Origin: Flavobacteriales bacterium UBA6693
Lineage (GTDB): Bacteria; Bacteroidota; Bacteroidia; Flavobacteriales; Weeksellaceae
Length of the DNA stretch: 64,000 nt
Direction of reading: 5' to 3'
Assembly (NCBI GenBank): GCA_002454815.1
Contig: DKJL01000010.1
Location: forward strand, 197,972 to 261,971
Below are positions 48,527 to 57,238 of this stretch, piece after piece. The first letter of the stretch is position 1; the number at the start of each line of letters is the position of its first letter. The position numbers and the translations under genes were made by a program. Under the pieces are notes generated by a model. It was not told where the DNA came from. It worked only from the letters and a program-made list of their open reading frames with translations, and ran no database searches.

Positions 48527-49084
48527 ATGAAAAACACCGATTTATTTACGTTAATTTCCCTGGCAGCGCACAAAAACCAGAAAGCCCAGACGCAGCTCAT
48601 CAATCTGTTTTGGGTCGATGTTTTCAGCTTTGTGATGAAAAAAGTTCAGGACGAATATGTGGCGGACGAAATTACGGTTTCGGTTTTTTCCAAGGTGCTC
48701 TCTAAGCTAGATTTGTATGACCCGAACTTCCAGTTTAAAACCTGGATACTTACCATTGCGCAAAATACCATCATTGATTACTGGCGCAAAAAATCGCGTG
48801 AAAACGAAGAGTCTACCGATAATTTTGAAGGTTTTAAAAATCATCTTGCACTTTCGCCCGAGGAGCTGCTCATTTCTGAGGAAGATGAAAAAGAAATTAT
48901 TACCCGCATTCAAAGTCTGGACGCTCATTATCAGGACATTATCCGTCTGCGTTTCTTTGAGGAAAAAAGCATTAAAGAAATTGCAGAAGAGCTGCACATC
49001 ACCGTCGCCAATACCAAAGTGCGCATCATGCGGGCGAAAAAACTATTGGCCGCCTTACTCAAGAATAACTCGTTTGAGAACTGA
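48527..49084 (+). CDS. ECF sigma factor
   Basis: A 185-residue ECF sigma factor starting at ATG 48527 (MKNTDLFTLISLA). A longer in-frame start at 48467 would overlap the promoter. Region 2 holds DEYVADEITVSVFSKVLSKL and FKTWILTIAQNTIIDYWRKK; region 4 has YQDIIRLRFFEEKSIKEIAE followed by LHITVANTKVRIMRAKK, with the recognition helix. No anti-sigma gene is next to it: lipA follows after 36 nt with its own promoter. Regulation by another route is likely. Confidence 0.9.
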   Translation: MKNTDLFTLISLAAHKNQKAQTQLINLFWVDVFSFVMKKVQDEYVADEITVSVFSKVLSKLDLYDPNFQFKTWILTIAQNTIIDYWRKKSRENEESTDNFEGFKNHLALSPEELLISEEDEKEIITRIQSLDAHYQDIIRLRFFEEKSIKEIAEELHITVANTKVRIMRAKKLLAALLKNNSFEN

Positions 49085-49103
49085 TTTGTTATTTGTAAAT
49101 TTG
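49073..49103 (+). promoter_or_regulatory. Promoter of lipA
   Basis: TTTG at 49073-49076, 19 nt spacer, TAAATTTG at 49096-49103: an optimal match to the Bacteroidota consensus, overlapping the end of the sigma factor gene. Confidence 0.75.
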
Positions 49104-49120
49104 AACTTTATAAAGTAAGC

Positions 49121-49987
49121 ATGAACGAAATCCTGACCGACACGACAACGCAAAAACCCAAATGGATCCGGGTAAAACTTCCGACAGGAAAAAATTACCG
49201 CGAACTTCGAACGCTGGTCGATAAATATAAACTCAACACGATTTGCCAGAGCGGCAGCTGCCCAAACATGGGTGAGTGTTGGGGCGAAGGAACGGCAACA
49301 TTCATGATCCTCGGAAACATCTGCACGCGCAGTTGCGGCTTTTGTGGTGTAAAGACAGGCAAGCCCCTCGACGTAAATTGGGAAGAACCCGAAAAAGTGG
49401 CGCGCTCCATCAAATTAATGAAAATAAAACACGCTGTCCTTACCTCTGTAGACCGTGATGATCTGAAAGATATGGGCTCCATTCTATGGGCAGAAACGGT
49501 GAATGCGGTGCGTCGCATTTCGCCCGGAACAACGATGGAAACTTTGATTCCCGATTTTCAGGGAATTACAAAACATATCGACCGCCTTTTGGAAGTGCAG
49601 CCTGAAGTGATTTCCCATAATATGGAAACCGTAAAGAGACTGACGCGCGAAGTTCGGATCCAGGCAAAATATGAACGCAGTCTCGAGGTGCTTTCTTACA
49701 TGAAATCAGCCGGACAACGACGCACCAAAACCGGACTGATGCTGGGTTTGGGTGAAGAAAACGCCGAAGTTTTCCAGACCATCGAAGACATCCGCGGCGC
49801 GGGTGTGGACGTAATAACTATCGGCCAATATCTGCAGCCGACAAAAAAACATTTGCCGGTAAAGAAGTTTGTAACGCCGGAAGAATTCAATCAGTTTGGT
49901 GATTTTGCACGAAGTTTAGGTTTCCGTCATGTGGAAAGTTCGCCGCTGGTTCGCAGTTCTTACCACGCCGAAAGACACATTCACTAA
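49121..49987 (+). CDS. lipA: Lipoyl synthase
   Basis: A 288-residue radical-SAM enzyme that inserts two sulfur atoms into octanoyl groups on lipoyl domains. Both iron-sulfur cluster motifs are complete: the auxiliary cluster CQSGSCPNMGECW near residue 47 and the radical-SAM CTRSCGFC near 74. TLIPDFQG, HNMETVKRLTREVR and the C-terminal VESSPLVRSSYHAE (with the conserved RSSY serine) are typical LipA. Length is normal. It has its own strong promoter; a hydrolase gene follows after 69 nt. Confidence 0.97.
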   Translation: MNEILTDTTTQKPKWIRVKLPTGKNYRELRTLVDKYKLNTICQSGSCPNMGECWGEGTATFMILGNICTRSCGFCGVKTGKPLDVNWEEPEKVARSIKLMKIKHAVLTSVDRDDLKDMGSILWAETVNAVRRISPGTTMETLIPDFQGITKHIDRLLEVQPEVISHNMETVKRLTREVRIQAKYERSLEVLSYMKSAGQRRTKTGLMLGLGEENAEVFQTIEDIRGAGVDVITIGQYLQPTKKHLPVKKFVTPEEFNQFGDFARSLGFRHVESSPLVRSSYHAERHIH

Positions 49988-50056
49988 AGTTATTTTGTGG
50001 TATGGCTACTACCTACATCATTTTTATCTGTAACAAGCTCTTTCAAACCCATCTCT

Positions 50057-50893
50057 ATGAAACTACTTAAAATATCGGCTTTTTTTATTTTTCTCATAGT
50101 ATCACATTCGTGTACCGAGGAAAAAGCTGTGGACAACAGTAATTTGGTTTCGGTAAAATCTACAGCAGGAGATCTTAACATCGAAGAAGTAGAGTATGAT
50201 GTTGACGGGAAAAGTCACCGTTCGTATGTGGCTTACAAAGGAGATGCGGAAGATCTGAAACCGGTTGTGATGGTATTGCCGGAGTGGTGGGGCCTGAATG
50301 ATTATGCAAAAGACAGAGCCAGGCAACTGGCTGAACTCGGCTACTTTGCCATGGCAGTAGACTATTACGGCGAAGGAAAATCGGTAGAAGATCCGGAAGA
50401 AGCCGCAAAGTTATCTGCGGACATTAGTAAAATCCCCATTAACGCCAGACTTAAATTTGATAAAGCCAAGGCTCAACTGCTTAAATTTTCGAATGCCGAT
50501 TACAACAAAATTGCAGTAATTGGTTATTGTTTTGGTGGCGCCCAGGCACTCAATATGGCTAGGCAACAAGATGAATTAAAGGGAGTGGTGTCTTTTCACG
50601 GAAATCTGATGACCGGCATAAAACCTAAGAACAACGATGTAAAAATACTGGTCCTCAACGGCGCGGCAGATACTTTTGTGCCGGCAGAGGAAATAACTGC
50701 TTTCAAAAAACAAATGGATTCTGCCAAAATTGATTACAGTTTTATCAATTATCCAAACGCGCTTCATTCTTTTACCAATCCGCAGGCAACTGAACTCGGA
50801 AAAAAATATAATATGAAGGTAGCCTACAACAAAGAGGCAGATGAAAAATCGTGGAACGAAATGAAAAAATTTCTGACAGAAATCTTCAAATAA
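50057..50893 (+). CDS. Dienelactone hydrolase-family lipoprotein
   Basis: A 278-residue alpha/beta hydrolase starting at ATG 50057 (MKLLKISAFFIFLIVSHSC), which gives a lipoprotein signal with the lipobox cysteine at residue 19. An upstream in-frame GTG would add 20 residues that spoil this signal. The Cys-Asp-His triad of dienelactone hydrolases is visible: VIGYCFGGAQAL (Cys nucleophile), LNGAADTFV (Asp) and PNALHSFT (His). The conserved LPEWWGLNDYAKDRAR also fits. Most family members of this secreted type have no known substrate, so a general carboxylesterase role is the safest statement. Confidence 0.88.
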   Translation: MKLLKISAFFIFLIVSHSCTEEKAVDNSNLVSVKSTAGDLNIEEVEYDVDGKSHRSYVAYKGDAEDLKPVVMVLPEWWGLNDYAKDRARQLAELGYFAMAVDYYGEGKSVEDPEEAAKLSADISKIPINARLKFDKAKAQLLKFSNADYNKIAVIGYCFGGAQALNMARQQDELKGVVSFHGNLMTGIKPKNNDVKILVLNGAADTFVPAEEITAFKKQMDSAKIDYSFINYPNALHSFTNPQATELGKKYNMKVAYNKEADEKSWNEMKKFLTEIFK

Positions 50894-50967
50894 ACACCCG
50901 GTATCACAATTTATTGCTTTTCAACGCAAGCGGGAATTTTCATAAAAAATACTGCAGGTTTCCATTA

Positions 50968-50997
50968 AAAAAAGTCTCTACCAAATTTGATAGAGAC
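50968..50997 (-). terminator. Terminator between the hydrolase gene and dps
   Basis: GTCTCTA (50974-50980) pairs with TAGAGAC (50991-50997). Read on the minus strand it is followed by a run of T, so it ends the dps transcript; it may also stop the facing gene. Confidence 0.82.
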
Positions 50998-51025
50998 CTT
51001 AATTCTATTTTCTTCACGAAAAGTT

Positions 51026-51508
51026 TTATTTTTCTTTGAAATATTTGCGCAGTTTCCAAGCCATTTTTTCGTGTTCCTGCATCAGCGCATTCAGGAAGTC
51101 AGCGGTGCCTGCGTCTTTGTATTCTTCTTCGCAATCGTCAAGATCTTTTCGCAGGGATTTTACAATCGTTTGGTGATCGCCCACCAGTTCTCGCAGCATT
51201 CCCTGCGTATCAGGCACTTTTCCCGGTGATTCTTTCAGCTGAGACTCTTTCATAAATTCTTCAGCAGTACCGATCGCAGTTCCGCCCAACGTGCTGATGC
51301 GCTCAGCCACTTCGTCAGCTGCTTCGCCTACGATTTCGTACTGGCTTTCCAGTAGCTCATGAAGTTCCATAAAGTTGTCACCCGAAAGATTCCAGTGAAA
51401 CTTGCGCAGTTTGATGTAAAGGATGTTCCCGTCCGCGAGTACTTTGTTCAGGATTTTATGAACTTCAGTTAGATTTTTTTGTGTAATTCCTAAGTCTGGT
51501 TTTAACAT
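51026..51508 (-). CDS. dps: Dps ferritin-like DNA protection protein
   Basis: A 160-residue Dps. The intersubunit ferroxidase ligands are visible in RKFHWNLSGDNFMELHELLE (His, Asp-region) and YEIVGEAADEVAERI (Asp, Glu), and TLGGTAIGTAEEFMK matches the family. The N-terminus lacks a strongly basic tail, so DNA binding is not certain. Dps dodecamers oxidise and store iron with hydrogen peroxide, protecting DNA. It follows the PNPOx-fold gene by 18 nt on the same strand, a probable stress operon. Confidence 0.94.
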   Translation of the reverse strand: MLKPDLGITQKNLTEVHKILNKVLADGNILYIKLRKFHWNLSGDNFMELHELLESQYEIVGEAADEVAERISTLGGTAIGTAEEFMKESQLKESPGKVPDTQGMLRELVGDHQTIVKSLRKDLDDCEEEYKDAGTADFLNALMQEHEKMAWKLRKYFKEK

Positions 51509-51526
51509 TGTAATAGTTTTTAAAGT

Positions 51527-52033
51527 TTATAGATGTAGTTTTCCTTCGCGTCCGTCGTCGTTATCGGTTTCATTTCCAGTTACCGCAGCAGTCGCAAAAT
51601 TCAATAATGAAACAAATTTTCCGGCTTTAGGTTCCCAATAATAGGTGTCCGTTGGCTGCACCCGGATCACAGTAACATTCGGGTCGTCTTTGCCATCAAA
51701 CCAGGCATTCGCCATGGCGGTCCATTTATCTTCAATCATATCCCGGTTTTTATAAATAAACGCGTTTCCTAAAATTGAAAGATATTCCGAGTCTGAATTG
51801 TTCATGAAGTAAAGTTGAACACGATTATCTTCTTTAATATCAAAATTTTTGTGGCTCTGGTCACTGCTCAGAAACCACAGGTTACCTTCTTCATCGGTTT
51901 CGCGGAGACTCATCGGCCTCGAGGAATTGGGAATGGTGTCCAAATCCGTACAGAACATACAGAATTTCGCACTTTCAGAAAGTTCCTTCAGTTTTTTTGC
52001 GGCTTCCCGCTGCGTAAGGTTCTCTGTTGACAT
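51527..52033 (-). CDS. Pyridoxamine 5'-phosphate oxidase-fold protein (general stress protein 26 type)
   Basis: A 168-residue split-barrel flavin-binding protein. Features of the family are EGNLWFLSSDQSHKNFDI, NRVQLYFMNNSDSEYLSI and WTAMANAWFDGKDDPNVTVI. Length and pattern fit the general stress protein 26 group, not true PdxH. Members bind FMN or related cofactors and are induced by stress; the reaction is unknown. It is the first gene of a two-gene operon with dps, which supports a stress function. Confidence 0.88.
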   Translation of the reverse strand: MSTENLTQREAAKKLKELSESAKFCMFCTDLDTIPNSSRPMSLRETDEEGNLWFLSSDQSHKNFDIKEDNRVQLYFMNNSDSEYLSILGNAFIYKNRDMIEDKWTAMANAWFDGKDDPNVTVIRVQPTDTYYWEPKAGKFVSLLNFATAAVTGNETDNDDGREGKLHL

Positions 52034-52190
52034 AGTTAAATTTTATCAAATTAATATTAAAATGTGTATGCTGATCTATTCAAATATTACACCATTATTT
52101 TCCCTGAATTAAATGATCGTTCCTGAATTTGGAAGGAATATGATAATTATCAGTACCAGTTTTATAAAGGTTATCGGGCGCGGTTTTTGC

Positions 52191-52198
52191 TACATTTC
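52191..52198 (+). promoter_or_regulatory. Possible -7 box of the lipocalin gene
   Basis: TACATTTC differs from TAnnTTTG only at the last base. It lies 35 nt before the ATG at 52234. Confidence 0.4.
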
Positions 52199-52233
52199 CC
52201 GAACCGCAGCCTGTAAAATTTTAAAAAAATAAA

Positions 52234-52788
52234 ATGAAAGATAGTAGCAAAATTGGCATTTCACTTGCCTTGGGCTTTTTAGGATTTATGCTTTTTCAAT
52301 CCTGTTCTGCCGGCATTCCCGCGGGCGCAAAAGCAGTAGAAAATTTTGACGCGGACAAATATTTGGGCAGATGGTACGAGATCGCGCGTTTCGATTTTCG
52401 CTTTGAAAAGAATTTAAATAATGTTACCGCCACTTATTCAAAATTGGAAAACGGAAATATTCGCGTCGAAAACCGTGGGTACGATTACATTAAAGAACAA
52501 TGGAAAGAAAGTGTTGGTGAAGCGAAATTCGTTGATGACCCGAATGTGGCGCGTCTGAAAGTTTCCTTTTTTAAACCCATTTGGTCCGGTTATAACGTCA
52601 TCGATTTGGATGACGATTATCAATACGCACTGGTTGCGGGTAAAAACCTGGATTACCTCTGGATTCTGTCGCGGGAAAGGATAATTCCGGACGTCATAAA
52701 AACCCGCTTTATTGAAAAAGCCAAGGCGGTCGGCTATGACACCGACAAATTGATCTGGGTGGAGCAAAACCCGAACGCGACCAAATAG
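52234..52788 (+). CDS. Outer-membrane lipocalin (Blc-like)
   Basis: A 184-residue lipoprotein with a lipobox near LFQSCSAG. The lipocalin signature G-x-W is in DADKYLGRWYEIARFDFRFE, followed by NNVTATYSKLENGNIRVENRG, and YNVIDLDDDYQYALVAGKN, the usual second conserved stretch. The DPNVARLKVSFF region is typical of bacterial Blc. Bacterial lipocalins bind lysophospholipids or other small lipids at the outer membrane and respond to envelope stress. It stands alone between the dps operon and cinA. Confidence 0.92.
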   Translation: MKDSSKIGISLALGFLGFMLFQSCSAGIPAGAKAVENFDADKYLGRWYEIARFDFRFEKNLNNVTATYSKLENGNIRVENRGYDYIKEQWKESVGEAKFVDDPNVARLKVSFFKPIWSGYNVIDLDDDYQYALVAGKNLDYLWILSRERIIPDVIKTRFIEKAKAVGYDTDKLIWVEQNPNATK

Positions 52789-52839
52789 AATTAAAATTTA
52801 TTAATATATTTTCCTTAAAAATTCCACGGCTGAAAAACC

Positions 52840-52847
52840 TATTTTTG
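52840..52847 (+). promoter_or_regulatory. -7 box of cinA
   Basis: TATTTTTG matches TAnnTTTG and ends 16 nt before the ATG at 52864. Confidence 0.55.
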
Positions 52848-52863
52848 TTTTTTAAATATCGCT

Positions 52864-54135
52864 ATGAAAGCAGCATTAATAAGCATCGGTGATGAGATTC
52901 TGTCCGGCAATACCATCGACACCAATTCTAATTACATCGCACAGGAACTGAAAAAAATTGGAATTTCCATTCAACAGGTGATGGCCGTTCAGGATGAAAT
53001 AGAAACCATTAAATCCGCGCTCAGACTATCGCTCGATCTTGCCGATATCGTTATTACAACAGGCGGACTTGGCCCGACCAAGGACGATAAAACCAAAATT
53101 GCTTTTGCATCTTTTTTTGAGGATCATCTCGTGACCGACGAAGCGACCGACAAACGTCTGCGCGATTTACTGAAAAAACGCCAGCGCGAACATATTTATG
53201 AGTTTACTAAATCGCAGGCTCAGATACTCAGCCGCGCAAAAGTTTTTGCAAACGAAAACGGCACGGCGCCCTGCCAGATGATTGAAAAAGACGGTAAAAT
53301 AACTTTTTGTCTGCCGGGCGTACCTTATGAAGCAAAGCCCCTGGTCAAGAATAAAATTATTCCTTTCCTGGCGGAAAAATACGCTGCTGAACATATCATT
53401 ACGCGTACCGTGTCCGTCGTCGGAATTCCTGAAAGTCTGCTCTCCCATAAGATTGAGGCCTGGGAAAACGCCTTGCCGGAAGATATTACTCTGTCCTATC
53501 TTCCCGTCGGAAACCGGATCAAACTTCGACTGACAACTTCTGGCAAGGACTTACAATTCATAGAAAAGCGACTTTCAGAAAAGGTAGAACAGCTGCGCCC
53601 TCTGATCGGCGAAAAGGTGATTGCCTGGAATGGCGACGATATTCAGCAGATTCTAAAGGAAATACTGACCGATAGGAAACTCACAATATCGTCCGCGGAA
53701 AGTTGTACCGGCGGCGAAATCTCAAAATTGCTGACCTCCCTTCCCGGAAGTGGTGAATATTATCTGGGCGGAATTACCGCTTATGATTTTCATAAAAAAA
53801 TAGAAATACTGCACGTTTCGGAAAAAACGATTGACGAAAAAACCGTGGTTTCCGAAGAAGTAGCGCAGGAAATGTCGTTGGGCTGCCAGCGGTTATTTTC
53901 CAGCGATATCGCTGTTTCTACCACAGGCGTGGCCGGCCCGGAACCCGATGAGTTCGGAAATCCGGTGGGCATTGTTTATTATTCAATTCGTGTAAAAGGT
54001 TTCGAACACACCCATTCGCTTTTTCTTCCACATCTTGACCGCGGTGATTTCATCAAATTTGTTTCGCAGCGCGTTCTGCAGGATTTGGTTAAAATTCTTA
54101 CTGATGAAAACCGATCTGCTACAATTCAAAAATAA
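52864..54135 (+). CDS. cinA: CinA-family nicotinamide-nucleotide amidase
   Basis: A 423-residue two-domain CinA. The N-terminal molybdopterin-binding-like domain has SIGDEILSGNTIDTNSNYIA and TTGGLGPTKDDKT; it is known in relatives as an ADP-ribose pyrophosphatase-type domain. The C-terminal PncC domain (from about residue 260) has SSAESCTGGEI and STTGVAGPEPDEFGNPVG, and deamidates nicotinamide mononucleotide for NAD recycling. Its last 17 bases overlap the end of pdeM on the other strand (54119-54135). Confidence 0.94.
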   Translation: MKAALISIGDEILSGNTIDTNSNYIAQELKKIGISIQQVMAVQDEIETIKSALRLSLDLADIVITTGGLGPTKDDKTKIAFASFFEDHLVTDEATDKRLRDLLKKRQREHIYEFTKSQAQILSRAKVFANENGTAPCQMIEKDGKITFCLPGVPYEAKPLVKNKIIPFLAEKYAAEHIITRTVSVVGIPESLLSHKIEAWENALPEDITLSYLPVGNRIKLRLTTSGKDLQFIEKRLSEKVEQLRPLIGEKVIAWNGDDIQQILKEILTDRKLTISSAESCTGGEISKLLTSLPGSGEYYLGGITAYDFHKKIEILHVSEKTIDEKTVVSEEVAQEMSLGCQRLFSSDIAVSTTGVAGPEPDEFGNPVGIVYYSIRVKGFEHTHSLFLPHLDRGDFIKFVSQRVLQDLVKILTDENRSATIQK

Positions 54136-54757
54136 AATCTTCCGTAAAAGCGATACAGTCATAATCGCGGCAGGATTGTGTATCCAGGCCGGTGAATTTG
54201 CTGAAAGCCGGTAGAATCAACTGATTTTCCGATATTCGGAAACAAGGCAGACGGACTGATTTTCGTCGTTCCAGCTGCACTGAAACGCCGGGATGCAAGT
54301 GTCCGGAAATTGAAAATCCCTTTGCTGAATCATCCGGAATGTGAATGAAAACGAACGGATGTACATGCAGCGCGTCATCTTCAATCGTCACGCCAAGCTC
54401 CTTTAGGAAATCAGCATTTTTAATGTCGTGATTTCCTTTAATGATTGTTATCTGAAGATTGGGGTATTGGGCGCGCCATTTTTCGAATAGGGCAAAATCG
54501 GTATTTTTCCCGGAATGCAGAAAATCGCCGACAACGAAGATTTTTTCAGCCTGAAAATATTCCCGAATTGAAGTAAGTCGTCTGAGATCATCTTCCAGAA
54601 TATCCGCCGGCACGGGAATGCCGTTTTTCCTGAAATAGGCGGTTTTGCCAACGTGCATATCACTGATGATGATGGCGCTCTGCTCTTTCCAAAAAGCGGC
54701 CCGCTGATTGGTGAGTGTTATTTCCTGCCCGCAAATGTGTTTCTGAATCGTGTGCAA
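54119..54757 (-). CDS. pdeM: Ligase-associated DNA damage response endonuclease PdeM
   Basis: A 212-residue calcineurin-like metallophosphoesterase. Metal-site motifs in order: IISDMHVGKT (Asp-x-His), VVGDFLHSGK (Gly-Asp), IKGNHD (Gly-Asn-His-Asp), HVHPFVFIH and SGHLHPGV (Gly-His-x-His). This is the small nuclease of the bacterial ligase-associated cassette. It is the last gene of the four, 1 nt after the helicase stop, and overlaps the cinA 3' end by 17 bp in convergent orientation, so no terminator can lie between them. Confidence 0.92.
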   Translation of the reverse strand: MHTIQKHICGQEITLTNQRAAFWKEQSAIIISDMHVGKTAYFRKNGIPVPADILEDDLRRLTSIREYFQAEKIFVVGDFLHSGKNTDFALFEKWRAQYPNLQITIIKGNHDIKNADFLKELGVTIEDDALHVHPFVFIHIPDDSAKGFSISGHLHPGVSVQLERRKSVRLPCFRISENQLILPAFSKFTGLDTQSCRDYDCIAFTEDFIFEL

Positions 54758-54758
54758 A

Positions 54759-57212
54759 TTATCTTTTCATTTTCTTTTTCATGGCTTCCATTTTCATGCG
54801 GAGTATACGCGCTTTCAGGTCTTCACTGCTTAGGCTTTGGCGCAGACTGTCGACTTTTATCGGGAAACTTAAAGGTGTAAAGGTATTTGAATTTTTAATG
54901 ATTACGTCACTTTTTGCAATCCGATCGAAAGCTTCCACCAATCTCGCTTCGTCGATCTGCTGAAAAAACACTTCGGAATAAGCTTGTTTAAATAAAAGAT
55001 TTTCCGGGTCATAATCTTCCAAAACATTAAATATCAAGCCGGAGGAGGATTGTAGGTTTTTATTGTTTTTTTGTTGTCCCGGATAAGTTCGGATGACCAT
55101 GCCGGAAATCACTGCAATATCGCGGAACTTACGCCGCGCCATCTCGGTGGAATTTACGGAAGCCATCACATCGCGAAGTAAGTTTTCCTTGGATAGGATA
55201 TCAAAAATAGTATCGTCGGTAAGCGGAATTTCCAATTTAGAAAAAAGTTCGAAGCCGTAATCATTCATTGCGATAGAAAAAGAAATCGGCGTTATTCTGG
55301 AAATTCTGTAGGCCACCAGCGCCGACATCACTTCGTGAATAAGCCTTCCCTCAAACGGATACATAAAAATATGATGACCTTCGCGCGTGCGGATGCGCTC
55401 TACCAGAAATTCATTTTCGGTCGGGATATGCGAATGTTCCTGCTGGCTCACCAACAGTGGATGCAGAAATTTCAGTTCACGCTCAGAGGATTTCGCGTCC
55501 AGTGATTGGGAAAGTTTTTGTCTTAAAAATTGGCTGAGGTATCCGGAAAGTGGCAGCCGTCCGCCCAGATAACTGGGCACTATTCCTTTACCGGAGCTGT
55601 TGCGCACGAAAACCGTCATTTCTTTTATGTGGGAAACTTCCAGTACGCGGCCGGCGAGTACGAACTTGTCGTTCTTTTTTAGTTTCGAGATAAAATATTC
55701 CTCAATCATGCCGATGTAGCCGCCGCCGAAAAACTTTACTTTCATCATAGAATCACTGACAATAGCGCCAATATTCATTCGGTGGAGCATCGCAATCCGG
55801 CGTGAAGTTACTTTGTACAAGCCGTTTTCGATCACCACTTTGTGGTATTCCTCATAATTTCTCAGCTTTCCGCCGACGGTGATGAAGGTGAGCATCCATT
55901 GCCATTCTTCACGCGTCATTTGCTTGAATGCATTCGTTTTATTGATTTGATTGAAAGTCTGTTCTTCATCGAATCCTTCGCCTACGGCCAGGGTGAGCAA
56001 AAACTGAATAAGCACATCATAACAAAGGACGAGTGGCTCGCGCGGCTCTATTTTGTTCTGTTTTACCGCCTCTTTTAAGGCGGCAACTTCAATCAGTTCG
56101 AGCGAATGGGTAGGCACGAAATAAATGCGTGAGGTTTCGAAAGGCGAATGCCCGCTACGGCCTGCCCGTTGGAGGAAACGCGCAATGCCTTTGCTGGAGC
56201 CAATTTGTATGACCGTGTCGACCGGCTTGAAATCAACACCGAGATCCAGTGAGGAAGTGGATATTACCGCTTTTAAATATCCGGAGGAGAGATTTTCTTC
56301 AATCCAAATCCGTATCTCTTTATCGACTGAACTATGATGAATGGCCAGCTGACCGGCAAAATCGGGATGCGCGGCAAGCAGGACCTGGTACCACATTTCT
56401 GCCTGACTTCTGGTGTTGGTGAAAACGAGGGTTGTCTGACTTTCCAGTATTATCGGAATGATTTTGTCCGCCAGTTTTGTTCCGAGATGTCCGGCCCAGG
56501 GCAAAACTTCCACATCATCCGGCAAGACTGAGCTAATTTCAATCTTTTTCTTTTCACGCGCTACCACACTCGTTTTCTTTATATCATAAGGAATAAGCAC
56601 GTCCATCGCCTCGTCAAGATTGCCAATCGTAGCCGTAATTCCCCATATCCGCAGATTATTCTGGTAACCTAAAATTCGGGCAACAGCCAGTTCGGTCATG
56701 ACGCCACGTTTCGAACTTAATAATTCGTGCCACTCATCGACCACCACACATTGCAGACTGGTGAAAAACTTGCGGTGTTGTTTCTGACCAAGAAGAAGAT
56801 GCAGACTTTCCGGCGTGATAATGAGAATATCAGGCATTTTTCGGGTTTGTTTTGCCCGGAGGTCTTTAGGCGTATCACCGTTGCGCACAGAAACTTCCCA
56901 ATCGAGACCAATTTCCTCAAGCGCCTCGCTCATCGCTTTGGCAATATCTTTAGCCAAAGCGCGCAGCGGTGTGATCCAAAGTAATTTTAAACCATCTTTA
57001 TACTGTTGCGGGTAGTTCATAAAATCAATGACCACGGCCAGAAAAACAGAATAGGTTTTCCCGAAGCCTGTCGGGGCGATGACCATACCTGAATAACCCT
57101 GCCCAAACTTATACCATGTGTTTGACTGAAAGCCAAAAGGCTGCCTGCCCTTGGTATCCATCCAGTTCTTTATGATTTGAAAGCCTGTAGAATTTCGGAA
57201 TTTTTGTGTCAT
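54759..57212 (-). CDS. Ligase-associated DEXH-box helicase (Lhr type)
   Basis: An 817-residue superfamily 2 helicase. Motif I is APTGFGKTYS near residue 42, motif II VVDEWHELL near 161, motif III GITATIG, motif IV-V around STSSLDLGVDFKPVD, and motif VI QRAGRSGHSPF near 370. After the two RecA domains comes an Lhr-core winged-helix region and a C-terminal domain with the long FISKLKKNDKFVLAG stretch. Lhr-type helicases unwind DNA 3' to 5' and RNA:DNA hybrids. It follows the ligase gene by 26 nt and precedes pdeM by 1 nt, so the four-gene repair cassette is intact. Confidence 0.94.
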   Translation of the reverse strand: MTQKFRNSTGFQIIKNWMDTKGRQPFGFQSNTWYKFGQGYSGMVIAPTGFGKTYSVFLAVVIDFMNYPQQYKDGLKLLWITPLRALAKDIAKAMSEALEEIGLDWEVSVRNGDTPKDLRAKQTRKMPDILIITPESLHLLLGQKQHRKFFTSLQCVVVDEWHELLSSKRGVMTELAVARILGYQNNLRIWGITATIGNLDEAMDVLIPYDIKKTSVVAREKKKIEISSVLPDDVEVLPWAGHLGTKLADKIIPIILESQTTLVFTNTRSQAEMWYQVLLAAHPDFAGQLAIHHSSVDKEIRIWIEENLSSGYLKAVISTSSLDLGVDFKPVDTVIQIGSSKGIARFLQRAGRSGHSPFETSRIYFVPTHSLELIEVAALKEAVKQNKIEPREPLVLCYDVLIQFLLTLAVGEGFDEEQTFNQINKTNAFKQMTREEWQWMLTFITVGGKLRNYEEYHKVVIENGLYKVTSRRIAMLHRMNIGAIVSDSMMKVKFFGGGYIGMIEEYFISKLKKNDKFVLAGRVLEVSHIKEMTVFVRNSSGKGIVPSYLGGRLPLSGYLSQFLRQKLSQSLDAKSSERELKFLHPLLVSQQEHSHIPTENEFLVERIRTREGHHIFMYPFEGRLIHEVMSALVAYRISRITPISFSIAMNDYGFELFSKLEIPLTDDTIFDILSKENLLRDVMASVNSTEMARRKFRDIAVISGMVIRTYPGQQKNNKNLQSSSGLIFNVLEDYDPENLLFKQAYSEVFFQQIDEARLVEAFDRIAKSDVIIKNSNTFTPLSFPIKVDSLRQSLSSEDLKARILRMKMEAMKKKMKR

Positions 57213-57238
57213 TTAAATAAAGCAAAATAGAAATACTG

